Shown one piece after another: positions 48,465 through 58,972 of a DNA stretch of 64,000 bases (its first letter is position 1; each line of letters begins with the position of its first letter). Both the position numbers and the translations under genes were made by a program. The notes beneath the pieces were generated by a model. It worked only from the letters and a program-made list of their open reading frames with translations, was not told where the DNA came from and did not search any database. The DNA is from Bradyrhizobium sp. CB3481 (lineage in GTDB: Bacteria > Pseudomonadota > Alphaproteobacteria > Rhizobiales > Xanthobacteraceae): the NCBI RefSeq assembly GCF_029714305.1, contig NZ_CP121647.1, forward strand, positions 1,446,501 to 1,510,500. The letters run 5' to 3'.

Positions 48465-49757
48465 ATGAAAAAGCGTGAGATCTCGCGGCGAAGCGTTTTG
48501 CAGGGCAGCCTGATGGCGAGTGCCTTGGCCGGCACGGCGAGCTATTTCGGGCCGTGGAAGGAAAACCGGGTCTGGGCGCAAGGCACCAAGCCGATCAAGC
48601 TTGGCCTGACCTGCGACGCCAGCGGTCAATACGGCAACAGCGGGCAGGACGACCTGCGCGGCATCCAGATGGCCATCGATGAAGCCAACGCCAAGGGCGG
48701 GGTGCTCGGCCGCAAGATCACTTGGATCACGGCCGATACCGAAACGACGCCGGCCACCGGCAGCCGCATCGCCGAACGCTTCATCACGCGGGAGGACTGC
48801 ACGATCCTGATCGGCGCGGTGCATTCGGGCGTCGCCAACGCCATTACCCAGGTCGCCGCCAAGAACGGCGTCATCTACCTCAACACCAATTCCTCGGCGC
48901 CCAGCGAGGCCGGCGAAAACTGTTCGCGCATCAAGTTCGTCTGGGACGGCAACGGCACCAATTTCTCCAAGGCCTCGGTGCAGAACGCCGTCAATTCGAT
49001 CGGCAAGAACTGGATGCTGCTCACCAACGACTATGTGTGGGGCCACACCACGTCGGCGGCGACAAAGACGCAGGTCGAAGCGGCCGGCGGCAAAATCATC
49101 GATAACCTGCTGGTGCCGCAGAACACCCGCGACTTCACCGCCTATCTGCTGAAGATCCAGCAGGCGAAACCCGATGTGGTCGCAACCGCGATTGGCGGCG
49201 ACGATATCAAGGCGCTGCGCGAGCAGGTCGCCCAGCTCAAGCTCGACGGCAAGCCGGCCTGGATCAACAACCAGCAGGACTGGCCCGATGTCTGGGGCGC
49301 GCCCAACAGCCTGTTCGGTGTGTTCGGCACCACCTGGTATCACAAGCTGGCGCTACCCGGTGTCCCCGAATTCGTGAAGAAATGGCAGGCCGCCAACAAG
49401 GAGGGGTCGATACCGGTACCCGGCAACGTCTCCTACAACGGCTACATGGCGACGCGCGAACTACTGCGCGCGATCGCGCGGGCTGGCTCGACCAACAACG
49501 TCAAGATCATCAAGGAGCTTGAAAACCTCAAGGTGTCGGCGGCCGACCGCATGCAGCACTTCGATGCCTACATGGATCCGGTGACCCATCAGATGCAGCA
49601 GACGATCTATCTAGCGCGGCGAAACGCCAAGCCGTCCGACAGCACCGATCTCTACGAGATCATCAGCTGGACCGAGCCCAAGGCGGTCGCCGATACCGAT
49701 GCCGCCGCCAAGTGCAAGCTCGTTCCCTACGAGCAGGTTCCGACCGTGGATTCCTGA
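48465..49757 (+). CDS. HAAT-family ABC transporter substrate-binding protein
   Basis: 430 residues from ATG 48465 (GGGAGGAAGCC upstream). The Tat-like signal is ISRRSVLQGSLMASALAGTASYF, with cleavage after VWA near residue 39. The binding fold is KPIKLGLTCDASGQYGNSGQDDLRGIQMAIDEANAKGGVLGRKI, ILIGAVHSGVANAITQVAAKNGVIYLNTNSSAPS, LLTNDYVWGHTTSAATKTQVEAAGGKI, and a C-terminal lobe with YMDPVTHQMQQTIYLARRN. It resembles the urea/amide and aromatic-acid branch of HAAT proteins more than LivJ/K. First gene of the plus-strand transporter operon. Confidence 0.9.
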   Translation: MKKREISRRSVLQGSLMASALAGTASYFGPWKENRVWAQGTKPIKLGLTCDASGQYGNSGQDDLRGIQMAIDEANAKGGVLGRKITWITADTETTPATGSRIAERFITREDCTILIGAVHSGVANAITQVAAKNGVIYLNTNSSAPSEAGENCSRIKFVWDGNGTNFSKASVQNAVNSIGKNWMLLTNDYVWGHTTSAATKTQVEAAGGKIIDNLLVPQNTRDFTAYLLKIQQAKPDVVATAIGGDDIKALREQVAQLKLDGKPAWINNQQDWPDVWGAPNSLFGVFGTTWYHKLALPGVPEFVKKWQAANKEGSIPVPGNVSYNGYMATRELLRAIARAGSTNNVKIIKELENLKVSAADRMQHFDAYMDPVTHQMQQTIYLARRNAKPSDSTDLYEIISWTEPKAVADTDAAAKCKLVPYEQVPTVDS

Positions 49758-49830
49758 TCTTCCGGCCTCAATAAACCAGCAGCGGACGCGGCTGCGCCCG
49801 CTGCCTTGCAATCCAGCCACGAGAGCGATC

Positions 49831-50751
49831 TTGTTCGATCTTCTTCCTCATGTTCTCAACGGCCTCACGCTTGGCCTGTTGTTCGCGCTGATTGCGCTCG
49901 GCTTCATGCTGATCGTCGGCCTGATGGAGCAGATCAACCTGGCGCATGGCTCGCTGTTCGCGCTCGGCGCCTACTTTGCCATGCAGCTATTGGGGCCGCG
50001 TCCGCCGTTGCCGCCCGGCATCACGACTGCCTGGCTCGCGCTGCCGCTAGACTGGCGCTACGCCGCGACGCTGATCCTCGCACCCTTGGCGGCGGGCCTT
50101 GTCGGGATCGCGATCGAGTTCTGCATGCGGCGGACCTATGGCAAGGATCCGATGTACGGCCTTCTGCTGACGTTCGGCGCGGCGATGGTGATCGAGGAGA
50201 CGATCCGCCTGACCTGGGGCACGCGTGATTACGTCCTGCAGGTGCCGCAGGCGATCAATGGCGGTTTCCTGTTCGGCGATCTGATCTGGTCGACCTACCG
50301 CTTCTATGCCGCAAGCATTGCGGCCGTCATCATCGGACTGGTCTGGCTGCTGATCGAGAAGACGCCGTTTGGCGCGACCGTCAAGGCCGGCGCGCATGAC
50401 AGCGAGATCGTGCGCGCACTCGGGATCAACCTGACGCGGCTGCGGCTGTTGGTCTTCTTCTTCGGCACCATGCTCGCGGCAATCGCCGGCATCATCGTGG
50501 CCCCGATCTGGGGTATCCGTCCGCATATGGGCGTCGATGCCGTTATTCCGGCGTTCCTGGTTATCGTGCTCGGCGGGGTCGGCAGCTTCTGGGGCGCTGT
50601 GGTGGCCGGGCTGCTGGTCGGTCTCGCTGTCGGTCTCTGCGGCGCCTATGCGTCCGAATGGTCGCTGCTGTCGATGTATGTGCTGCTGGTCGCGGTCGTA
50701 ACCTTCAGGACGAGGGGCCTCTGGGGCAAGAAGAGCGTGCTTGAGGCCTAA
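49831..50751 (+). CDS. livH: LivH-type HAAT permease
   Basis: 306 residues taken from TTG 49831 (MFDLLPHVLNGLTLGLLFALIALGFML), preceded by CGAGAG. The longer frame from 49699 would overlap the binding-protein gene and lacks a site. Family signatures are VGLMEQINLAHGSLFALGAYFAM and VIPAFLVIVLGGVGSFWGAVVAGLLVG. About eight membrane helices. It starts 73 bp after the binding-protein stop and ends 2 bp before livM. Confidence 0.92.
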   Translation: MFDLLPHVLNGLTLGLLFALIALGFMLIVGLMEQINLAHGSLFALGAYFAMQLLGPRPPLPPGITTAWLALPLDWRYAATLILAPLAAGLVGIAIEFCMRRTYGKDPMYGLLLTFGAAMVIEETIRLTWGTRDYVLQVPQAINGGFLFGDLIWSTYRFYAASIAAVIIGLVWLLIEKTPFGATVKAGAHDSEIVRALGINLTRLRLLVFFFGTMLAAIAGIIVAPIWGIRPHMGVDAVIPAFLVIVLGGVGSFWGAVVAGLLVGLAVGLCGAYASEWSLLSMYVLLVAVVTFRTRGLWGKKSVLEA

Positions 50752-50753
50752 AG

Positions 50754-51797
50754 ATGATCGCGACACACCAATCGGATTCCATTCGGCTGATTACGCCCAC
50801 CATGCTGGTGCTGTTCCTGGCGTTGTTGACGGTGCCGCTCTGGATCGCGCATGCCGGCCTTTATCCCTATCTCGGCATCGAAATCCTGATCTGGTCGATC
50901 TACGCCCTGGCATTCAATCTTGTGCTTGGAATGGCCGGCCTGCCGTCGTTCGGCCATGGCGCCTACTTCGGAATCGGCGCCTACGCTTTCGGCCTCTGTC
51001 AGTTCAACGTCGCCGCCAACCTATGGGTCTGCATGGCGGCTGCGTTCGCCGTCGCCGGGCTCGCCGGTGCGCTGGTGGCGCTGTTCATCTCGCACCGGCG
51101 CGGCATCTACTATGCCTTCATGACGATCGCGTTCGGTCAGATCTTCTGGACGGTCGCGATCAAGTCGCACAAGGTCACCGGCGGCGAGGACGGGCTGTTG
51201 AAGATCGCGCGGCTGCCGGCCGATCTCGGGTTTGCATCGTTCGATCTCTCCAGCAATGTCGCGTTCTACTATTTCGTTCTCATCGTGTTCGGCGTTGCGG
51301 CCATTGCGATGTGGCGGCTGGTGCATTCGCCCTATGGCCGCGTGATTGCGGCGATCAAGCAGAGCGAAACGCGGGCGGCGCATCTCGGCTACAATGTCTG
51401 GCTCTACAAGGCCTCGATCTTCACGCTGTCGGCCGCCATATCGGGGTTTGCCGGTGGGCTGTTCGCGATGGCGCAACTCGCGGCGTTTCCTGATGTCATG
51501 AGCCTGCATCAATCGGGCTATGTGGTGATGATGACGCTGGTCGGCGGCGGTCTCGTCAGCTTTTGGGGGCCGGTGGTCGGCGTCTTCCTGTTCCTGACGG
51601 CGCGCGACGTGATCGGTGCGCTAACCAACGCATGGATGCTGTATTTCGGTCTGCTTTTCATGGCCGTCGTGCTGTTCTGGCCTGAAGGTGTCGCCGGAGC
51701 CATTGCCGCTATCTGGCAGAACAGGTCACTGCATCTGGCGCGGCAGCAGGGCAGTTCGGCGTTGCGTGTGTTATTCGGAGTTGGGCGATGGCGCTGA
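50754..51797 (+). CDS. livM: LivM-type HAAT permease
   Basis: 347 residues. Signatures are YALAFNLVLGMAGLPSFGHGAYFGIGAYAFG, YYAFMTIAFGQIFWTVAIKSHKVTGGEDGLL and LVGGGLVSFWGPVVGVFLFLTARDVIGA. Inner-membrane permease half with a 10-bp overlap into livG, so translation is coupled. Unlike the other HAAT system in this window, it is not fused to its ATPase. Confidence 0.94.
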   Translation: MIATHQSDSIRLITPTMLVLFLALLTVPLWIAHAGLYPYLGIEILIWSIYALAFNLVLGMAGLPSFGHGAYFGIGAYAFGLCQFNVAANLWVCMAAAFAVAGLAGALVALFISHRRGIYYAFMTIAFGQIFWTVAIKSHKVTGGEDGLLKIARLPADLGFASFDLSSNVAFYYFVLIVFGVAAIAMWRLVHSPYGRVIAAIKQSETRAAHLGYNVWLYKASIFTLSAAISGFAGGLFAMAQLAAFPDVMSLHQSGYVVMMTLVGGGLVSFWGPVVGVFLFLTARDVIGALTNAWMLYFGLLFMAVVLFWPEGVAGAIAAIWQNRSLHLARQQGSSALRVLFGVGRWR

Positions 51798-52527
51798 TCG
51801 AGGTCGAGGGAGTCCACGTCCGTTTCGGCGACCGCGTCGTGCTGGAAAGCATCGATCTTGCGGTGCCGGAGGGGGAGTTCCACGGTCTGATGGGGCCGAA
51901 CGGTGCCGGCAAGACCACGTTCTTCAACGTGCTTACCGGCCGCGTCAAGCCGAGCCGCGGTTCGATCCGGCTCGCCGGCGAGGACGTCACCGGCCTCAGC
52001 CCGCACCGCATCGCCGACAAGGGCGTCGCCCGCTCTTTTCAGATCATGACGCTATTCGATGATTTCAGCGCCCGCGAGAACATCATGACGGGCCTGCCCG
52101 GTTTTCGCGCCCGCGGCTTTGACATGTGCCGCGCGGCTGCAGCGGATCGTGACCTTTCCGAGCAGGCGTCAGACATTCTCGCGATGGTCGGCCTTGCCGA
52201 CAAGGCTGACGTTCGCGCCAGGGATCTCTCCTATGGCGATCGCCGCGCGCTCGAAATCGCCGTTGCGCTCGGGCAGGGCCCGCGCGTGCTGTGCCTGGAC
52301 GAGCCGACATCCGGGCTCGGCACCGATGGCGTGCAGCGGCTCGGCCAGCTGGTCAGCCAGCTCAAGCGCAAGCTCACGATCGTGGCAATCGAACACGACA
52401 TGGAATTCCTGTTCTCGCTGGCGGACCGTATTTCCGTGATCCATTGGGGGCAGGTGGTCGCGCGCGGCGCGCCGCGGGAGCTGCAGCAGAACGAATGGGT
52501 CAGGCGCTCGAATCTCGGACGGTTCGC

Positions 52528-52531
<4 letters not shown>
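51788..52531 (+). CDS. livG: LivG-type ABC transporter ATP-binding protein
   Basis: 247 residues. Walker A GPNGAGKTT (about 36-44), Q-loop in ARSFQIMTLFDDFSARENIMTGL, signature variant LSYGDRRALEIAVALGQGP typical of LivG, Walker B RVLCLDEPTSGLG, H-loop in IVAIEHDMEFLFSLADRI. Its stop overlaps the livF start (ATGA). Confidence 0.94.
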
Positions 52532-53228
<697 letters not shown>

Positions 53229-53229
<1 letters not shown>

Positions 53230-53885
53230 TGACGCCGTTGCTTGTCCTCGATCGTATCAGAAAGGTCTACACGCGCGGGCGGGTGGTCCGGCGCCCGACA
53301 TTCACCCTCGAGGTTGACCTCGTGATCGACCGGCCCGCGATCATTGGGGTGGTTGGACCGAACGGGGCCGGCAAGACCACGCTATTTGAGATGATGACCG
53401 GCTCCAACGCGCCGTCATCCGGCCGGGCCTACGTCGCCGGCACCGACATTCATCGGGTGAAGTACCGCGAACGCGACCGGCTGGCGATCCATTATCACCA
53501 GTCCTATCAGGTCCGCCGGTTTCGCAAGCTCGTGCCATCCGTGCTGCTCGAAAGATCGCCGACGGCCGTACCGATGGTGCATCTGTTCGACGAGCCGCAG
53601 TTCAATCTGCAGGACGGGTATATCGGCTTCATGCTCGATTTTTTCCGCAAGCTGCGGGGCGAGGGGCGGCTAGTGGTGCTGTGCCTGCATCCGACCGCGG
53701 CATGGCACCTGGAAATTCTGGCCGAGATCGCCGAGCAATATCTGCTGGTGGCCGATGGCGGCGTGACCCGGCAGCCGGATTTTGCGACGCTGACCAGCCA
53801 GCCCCGGTTCCGGAGCTATCTGGGTGAGGAAATGACGCGGGCCGCGGAGGCGCTATGCGCCGCTCGCGCGGGCGCACCCCACTGA
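53229..53885 (+). CDS. ABC-ATPase-like protein lacking the signature motif
   Basis: 218 residues. Walker A is intact (GPNGAGKTT, residues 43-51) and Walker B is present with its catalytic Glu (VHLFDEPQF, Asp121-Glu122). A Q-loop-like Gln is at 91-94 and a possible H-loop His follows in VVLCLHPTAAWHL. Only ~27-30 residues separate the Q-loop from Walker B, against ~70-80 normally: the helical subdomain and LSGGQ signature are missing altogether. Such a protein could bind ATP but could not complete a normal two-site ABC dimer. The frame is intact and the coupling to livF argues for a maintained gene rather than debris. Its role may be regulatory or scaffolding within the transporter. I do not recognise a named family. 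Confidence 0.75.
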
Positions 53886-53980
53886 ATCGGCTTTGCAATT
53901 TGATAGGGCTTCCATCATATAGCGCCTGAATTTCCGCCGCGCGCCATTTTGGCGATCAATAAGCTCAGGGAGAAAGTCTC

Positions 53981-55417
53981 GTGGCATATTCGAACACTCA
54001 ACTCTTCATCAACGGCAAATGGCGTCCGAGCCAGTCGGGCAGGACGATTGCCGTGCTCAACCCGGCGACCGAGGAAACAATCGGCACAGTGGCCCATGCC
54101 GACCGCGCCGATCTCGACGAGGCGCTGGAAGCGGCCGCCAAGGGTTTCAAGGCCTGGCGTGCGGTGGCGCCGTTCGACCGCTGCCGGATCATGCGCAAGG
54201 CGGCCCAAATCATGCGCGAGCGCAATGACGAGATAGCGCCGCTCCTGACCATGGAGCAGGGCAAGACGCTGGCCGAAGCCAAGATGGAGGCGATGGCGGC
54301 GGCCGACGTCATCGAGTGGTTCGCAGAAGAAGCCAAGCGCGCCTATGGCAGGGTGATCCCGGCCCGCGGCCCCGGCATTTACCAGATCGCGGTCAAGGAG
54401 CCGGTCGGCCCGGTCGCTGCCTTCACGCCCTGGAATTTCCCGATCAACCAGGTGGTCCGCAAGCTCTCCGCGGGCCTTGCGGCCGGCTGCTCGATCATCG
54501 TCAAGGCGCCTGAGGAAACCCCGGCATCGCCCGCGCAACTGATCAAGGCGTTCGCCGATGCGGGCGTGCCCGACGGCGTCATCAATCTGGTCTACGGTGT
54601 GCCGTCGGAGATTTCGGAATATCTCATTCCGCATCCTGTGATCCGCAAGATTTCCTTCACCGGCTCCACCATCATCGGCAAGCAGCTCTCCGCACTGGCC
54701 GGCCTGCACATGAAGCGCGCCACCATGGAGCTCGGCGGTCACGCACCGGCGATCGTGTTCAAGGACGCCGACGTTACCTCGGCGGCGAAGATCCTGGCGG
54801 CCGCGAAGTATCGCAATGCCGGCCAGGTCTGCATCTCGCCGACCCGCATGCTGGTGCAGGACGATGTGTTCCGTGAGTTCGTCGACAAGTTCGTCGAGGG
54901 CGCCAAGTCGATGAAGGTCGGTAACGGCCTCGATCCGGACTCGAAGATGGGCTCGCTCGCCAATCCGCGCCGCGTCACCGCGATCGAAGGCATGGTGCAG
55001 GACGCCGTCGGCAAGGGCGCCAAGCTCGAGACCGGCGGTCACCGCGTCGGCAACAAAGGCTACTTCTTCGAGCCGACCGTCGTCAGCGACGTGCCGAAGG
55101 ATGCCCGCGCCATGAACGAGGAGCCGTTCGGACCGCTGGCGCTGATTTCGCGCTTCTCGACCTTCGACGAGGTGGCGGAAGAAGCCAACCGCCTGCCGTT
55201 CGGCCTTGCGTCCTACGCCTTCACCAGCTCGACCAAGACCGCGACCGCGATCGGCGCTGCGATCGAAGCCGGCATGGTCTCGATCAACAGCTTTGGTCTC
55301 GCGCTGCCCGAAGTGCCGTTCGGCGGCGTCAAGGATTCCGGCTACGGCTCGGAAGGTGGCACCGAGGCGATGGAAGGCTATTTCAACACCAAGTTCATCA
55401 CCCAGACCGGGGTGTGA
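53981..55417 (+). CDS. NAD(P)-dependent aldehyde dehydrogenase, succinate-semialdehyde dehydrogenase type
   Basis: 478 residues from GTG 53981. Motifs: [48 protein letters not shown], the catalytic Glu250 in [13 protein letters not shown], catalytic Cys284 in [13 protein letters not shown], and [13 protein letters not shown]. The pattern fits the GabD-like class I subgroup, but the PEETPAS form is also found in enzymes for other semialdehydes. It follows the transporter operon by 95 bp on the same strand and ends at a strong hairpin terminator, so it is probably the operon's last gene. The substrate is presumably derived from whatever the HAAT system imports. Confidence 0.88.
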   Translation: MAYSNTQLFINGKWRPSQSGRTIAVLNPATEETIGTVAHADRADLDEALEAAAKGFKAWRAVAPFDRCRIMRKAAQIMRERNDEIAPLLTMEQGKTLAEAKMEAMAAADVIEWFAEEAKRAYGRVIPARGPGIYQIAVKEPVGPVAAFTPWNFPINQVVRKLSAGLAAGCSIIVKAPEETPASPAQLIKAFADAGVPDGVINLVYGVPSEISEYLIPHPVIRKISFTGSTIIGKQLSALAGLHMKRATMELGGHAPAIVFKDADVTSAAKILAAAKYRNAGQVCISPTRMLVQDDVFREFVDKFVEGAKSMKVGNGLDPDSKMGSLANPRRVTAIEGMVQDAVGKGAKLETGGHRVGNKGYFFEPTVVSDVPKDARAMNEEPFGPLALISRFSTFDEVAEEANRLPFGLASYAFTSSTKTATAIGAAIEAGMVSINSFGLALPEVPFGGVKDSGYGSEGGTEAMEGYFNTKFITQTGV

Positions 55418-55457
55418 TCAGACTGCGAAGCAATACGTGCTTCGTTCGCCTGGTATG

Positions 55458-55485
55458 GCCCGACGCTTCGCTGTGAGCGTCGGGC
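55458..55485 (+). terminator. Hairpin terminator after the aldehyde dehydrogenase
   Basis: GCCCGACGCT (55458-55467) pairs perfectly with AGCGTCGGGC (55476-55485) around an 8-base loop, followed by TAAC and a run of five T on the plus strand. It ends the HAAT/aldehyde dehydrogenase unit and abuts the convergent kinase stop codon at 55485. Confidence 0.85.
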
Positions 55486-57197
55486 TAACTTTTTACGATC
55501 CATGCGAGAAGCAGGATGACCAGCACGACGAGGCTTGCGGACAGGCTTTTCCAGAACACGAGCGGATCGCGCTCATAGAGCGAGCGCCGCGACGTGACGG
55601 CTGGTTTCGCCCATGTCGCGCCGTTCTCGAGCTCGTGCGAAAATTCGATGACATCGCCATAGCGCTGCGCAGGGTCGACGTGCAGCGCCTTGCCGATCAC
55701 CGCGTCCAGCCAGGCCGGCAGGTCGGGACGATAGCGCGCGAGGTTGGCGGGCTTGCCGAAGCGGGGCCGCGAGAACGGCTCGATCTCGCCATAGGGATAG
55801 GCGGCGGTGAACATCCGGTACACGGTGACGCCGAGTGCATAGAGATCGGAAAATTCATCACCCGGCCGGCCGCCGAACAGCTCCGGCGCCATGTAGCTCG
55901 GCGTCCCCGGAATATCCTCGGCCGGAAAATCCTCGAGCAGCGGCACGCGGGCGACGCCGAGGTCGACGAGCCGCAATCCGCCGCCCTTCAGCAGGATCAC
56001 GTTATCGGGCTTGATGTCGCGATGGATGATGCCGGCGCGGTGCAGCGTCGCCACCGCGCGCGCCAGCTTGGTCGCGATCCCGATGCCTTCGGCGAGCGAA
56101 AGCTGCGGCGAGCGGTTGAGCCGCTGCTCCAGCGTCTCGCCCTCGTAAAGCGGCATCACCGAATAGAGGCGGGTCTGCCGTTCGGCGGGCAGCTCGACGA
56201 TCTCGCCGATCCACAGGCTGCGCACGCGCGCCGCGACCCAGGCTTCGCGGACGAAGGCGAGGCGATAGGAGCCCTCGCTGGCAACGCGTGGATGTGGAAA
56301 TTTCAGCACGACTTCGCGGCCTTGCCGCTTGTCGGTCGCCTTGAACAGCCGGCTGTAGCGTCCGTCGGACAATATCTCGCCGAGCGCGAAATCGTCGATG
56401 ACATCGTCCGTTTCCGGCAGGTCCAGGATCGGAAGCGTGGCGATCGAGTGAGTGAGCTCGTCACGGTCGGCGGGCGGCAGGTCGACGACGTCGAGCACCA
56501 AGGCCGTCATGTTGTCGGTCGAGCCGGCATCGAGCGCCGCATCGACAAGCGCGCGCGCGGATTCTTCCGGCGAGGTGCGCTCGCTCAATAATAGCTGCAG
56601 CCGATGATCGGCGAGCACGCCATGCACGCCGTCGCTGCAGACCAGGAGCCTGTCGTGCTGCCGCAATCCGACGGTCGCATAATCGAAGCGGGCGAAATCT
56701 TCGAAGCCGATGGCGCGGTTGAGCAGGTGCGCGAGATCGCCGCGTCCGGCGATGTGATCCGTGGTCAACCGTTCCAGCCGTCCCTCGCTCAACCGATAGG
56801 CGCGGGTGTCACCGATGTGAATGACGTGGCAGAGCCGCCGCGACAGGATGATCGACGAGAAGGCGCAGCTCATGCCGCTGAGCCGGGGATCGGTGCGGCC
56901 CTGCGTGTAGATCCAGCTATTGGCGGCTTCAAGCGAGCGCGATGCCCGGCGACGCACGCCGAGCGTCTCGGGCAGGGAATAATAGGCGTCGATGAAGCAG
57001 CGAACCGCGAGCTCGGCGGCTTCGCGCCCGCCCTTGTGCCCGCCGACGCCGTCGGCGACGGCGGCGACGATGTCGCGGTTGTTCAGGCCGGATTGCCCGA
57101 GGCAGGTACCGACGTAATCCTCATTGGCGGAGCGCTTGCCGGTCTCGCTGACGAAGCCGACGCGAACCCCGAGATTACGTTGCGAACCGATCGTCAC
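55485..57197 (-). CDS. Fused PP2C-type phosphatase and Ser/Thr protein kinase, membrane-anchored
   Basis: 570 residues from GTG 57197. Residues ~10-240 are a PP2C phosphatase: SETGKRSANEDYVG, AAVADGVGGHKGGREAAELA, LLVCSDGVHGVL and GSTDNMTALVLDVVDL give all four metal-binding Asp positions. Residues ~262-525 are a Hanks-type kinase: VVLKFPHPRV with the ATP Lys, HRAGIIHRDIKPDNVIL, LVDLGVARV (DLG instead of DFG) and GTPSYMAPELFGG. A C-terminal membrane helix lies at ~545-567 (LSASLVVLVILLLAWIV). It follows the nitrate transporter gene by 31 bp and is probably co-transcribed with it. The combination suggests reversible control of a nitrate-assimilation component. Both catalytic halves look intact. 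Confidence 0.92.
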   Translation of the reverse strand: MTIGSQRNLGVRVGFVSETGKRSANEDYVGTCLGQSGLNNRDIVAAVADGVGGHKGGREAAELAVRCFIDAYYSLPETLGVRRRASRSLEAANSWIYTQGRTDPRLSGMSCAFSSIILSRRLCHVIHIGDTRAYRLSEGRLERLTTDHIAGRGDLAHLLNRAIGFEDFARFDYATVGLRQHDRLLVCSDGVHGVLADHRLQLLLSERTSPEESARALVDAALDAGSTDNMTALVLDVVDLPPADRDELTHSIATLPILDLPETDDVIDDFALGEILSDGRYSRLFKATDKRQGREVVLKFPHPRVASEGSYRLAFVREAWVAARVRSLWIGEIVELPAERQTRLYSVMPLYEGETLEQRLNRSPQLSLAEGIGIATKLARAVATLHRAGIIHRDIKPDNVILLKGGGLRLVDLGVARVPLLEDFPAEDIPGTPSYMAPELFGGRPGDEFSDLYALGVTVYRMFTAAYPYGEIEPFSRPRFGKPANLARYRPDLPAWLDAVIGKALHVDPAQRYGDVIEFSHELENGATWAKPAVTSRRSLYERDPLVFWKSLSASLVVLVILLLAWIVKS

Positions 57198-57228
57198 CCG
57201 CGCGGCCTCGAACTAGCAGCGCGGATCC

Positions 57229-58488
57229 TCAGACCCGCGCTCCCGATGCGGCGCCCCAAGTGGTGCGCCAGCGCACCTTGACCATGGCAAGTCCGATGAA
57301 ACCAAGCAACGCCAGCAGGCCGAAAAACAGGAAGCCGGCGCCGAAACCGCCGGTCATTCCCTTGGCAAGGCCGAGCGTCTTGGCGAGGAAGAAACCGCCG
57401 ATGCCGCCGGCGCAGCCGACCATGCCGGTCATCAGGCCGATCTCCTGACGGAAGCGTAGCGGGATGAGCTGGAACACGGCGCCATTGCCCATGCCGAGCG
57501 CCAGCACGCCGATCGAGAACAACAGCACCGACATCCAGGCGATCTTCGGCATCTCGGTGAGCGCCCAGCCGGCCGGTGCCGGCGCGGCCGGTCCCTCCGG
57601 CATGAATGCGATGACGAGATACGCCGCCACGACGACGCCGAAGAACATCGACAGCGAGCGGATGCCGCCGATGCGGTCGGCGATCAGACCGCCGACCGGG
57701 CGGAAGCCCGAACCGAACATGACGATCAGGGAAACCAGGAGGCCCGCCGCGACGCCGGAGACGTGATACTGCACGGTGAAATACAGCGGCAGCGCGTTGG
57801 CGAGCCCGACGAACCCACCGAAGGTGATGAAGTAGAAGAACATGAACCAGCGGCTGTCGGGATCGCGCAGCAATGTGCCGTAGGCCTTTAGCGAAACCGG
57901 CTTTCGCTCGCCGGGTGCGTCCTTCGCGGCGTAGATGTAATAGGCGAGGATCAACAGCATCGGAACCAGCAGCACACCGAACACGGCCTGCCATCCCCAA
58001 TGTTCGGCGATCGACGGCGCGAACATGGTGTCGAGCACGACCCCCATATTGCCGGCGCCGGCAATCCCCATCACCACGCCCTGATATTGCGGCGGATACC
58101 AGCGGCTCGCCTGCGGCAACGCCACCGCGAACGAGGCGCCGCCGATGCCGAGCGCCAAGCCGAACAGCTCGATCGAGAGCTTGCTCGGAAGTCCGAAATA
58201 GCAGACCCAGGCCGTCGCGGCGATGACGACGAGCTGCGCGACGATTCCGGTTTTCTTGGCGCCGAACAGATCGGCGAGCAGGCCCATCGGCACCCGGAGC
58301 AGCGCGCCGGCCAGAACCGGAATGGCGACGAGCGTGAACTTTTCGTCCACCGCAAGGTTCATGTCGCGCACGATGTAAACGATCAACGGGCCGAGCGCGA
58401 CCCAAGCCATGAAGCTTATGTCGAAGTAGAGAAAGGCGGCGAGCAGCGTGGGCCAATGGCCGGCCTTCTTGAATTCAGCAAACTTCAT
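57229..58488 (-). CDS. NarK/NasA-type nitrate/nitrite MFS transporter
   Basis: 419 residues from ATG 58488. Twelve hydrophobic segments, with the nitrate-porter signatures AGALLRVPMGLLADLFGAKKTG and GIGGASFAVALPQASRWYPPQYQGVVMGIAGAGNMGV. The second nitrate signature is near GFGAGFLFFGLLALLGFIG. Inner-membrane uptake of nitrate or nitrite exchange. Divergent from nirB, with a consensus sigma-54 promoter about 120 bp upstream, and followed by the phosphatase-kinase gene. Confidence 0.92.
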   Translation of the reverse strand: MKFAEFKKAGHWPTLLAAFLYFDISFMAWVALGPLIVYIVRDMNLAVDEKFTLVAIPVLAGALLRVPMGLLADLFGAKKTGIVAQLVVIAATAWVCYFGLPSKLSIELFGLALGIGGASFAVALPQASRWYPPQYQGVVMGIAGAGNMGVVLDTMFAPSIAEHWGWQAVFGVLLVPMLLILAYYIYAAKDAPGERKPVSLKAYGTLLRDPDSRWFMFFYFITFGGFVGLANALPLYFTVQYHVSGVAAGLLVSLIVMFGSGFRPVGGLIADRIGGIRSLSMFFGVVVAAYLVIAFMPEGPAAPAPAGWALTEMPKIAWMSVLLFSIGVLALGMGNGAVFQLIPLRFRQEIGLMTGMVGCAGGIGGFFLAKTLGLAKGMTGGFGAGFLFFGLLALLGFIGLAMVKVRWRTTWGAASGARV

Positions 58489-58609
58489 CAAGCAGCCTCG
58501 AAGATCGGCGCGTGATGCCGCGCTGGAAGCGCGGCGATCGCGGCACACAGGAATTTAATGTTGGGAAGCGAGTCGTCTCGTCGTTGAGGCGTACTCTCGT
58601 TCTCACTTC

Positions 58610-58625
58610 AGCAATTCGTGTGCCA
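58610..58625 (-). promoter_or_regulatory. Consensus sigma-54 promoter for the narK-type gene and kinase
   Basis: On the minus strand TGGCAC-N5-TTGCT, an exact -24/-12 match with GG-N10-GC spacing. Transcription should begin near 58599, giving a ~110-base leader before the transporter ATG. This ties the unit to nitrogen-status (NtrC-type) control. Confidence 0.85.
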
Positions 58626-58894
58626 CAACGACGAGTGCACCACTTTGTGAGCGTTTGCAGAGCGTTGCCGGCCAAGGACAAGCCACCGCGAATACCGTTG
58701 CTGCTCCGTTTGTTGGCAAAAACAGCCCTCGAACGTGCAGATTGGTGTTTTATTATGCTGTGCAGAGGATGCGCGCTTGAAAGGCCGGTTTCCTCTGCTG
58801 TGCCGGTCTACCGGGCAGGTTGCCGCGCAATCGTGGTTAAGCATTGGTGCTGTGCACAATGGATAGCCCGAACGGGTGATTTTTTGTGCATTCG

Positions 58895-58910
58895 TGCACG
58901 CGCGGGTGCA
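58895..58910. promoter_or_regulatory. NtrC-like palindrome in the nitrate-assimilation regulatory region
   Basis: TGCAC-N6-GTGCA (58895-58910), overlapping a further TGCA-TTCG-TGCA (58887-58898). The NtrC consensus is TGCAC-N7-GTGCA, so the spacing is one base short. Several other TGCA/GTGC half-sites occur between 58634 and 58910. The region lies between the two sigma-54 promoters, where an enhancer is needed. The remainder of the 637-bp gap (58489-59125) shows no gene. Confidence 0.5.
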
Positions 58911-58972
58911 ACCAGTCAGCGATTTCATCAGCCGAAGTTGGTCGTGGTGCCCGAAAAACTACGGACCCCGTG

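Noticed and set aside
57194..58456. 420-codon minus-strand frame overlapping the nitrate transporter
   Set aside because: Same strand, wrong frame: Arg/His/Gly-rich with no membrane segments, whereas the alternative frame is a clean 12-helix transporter.
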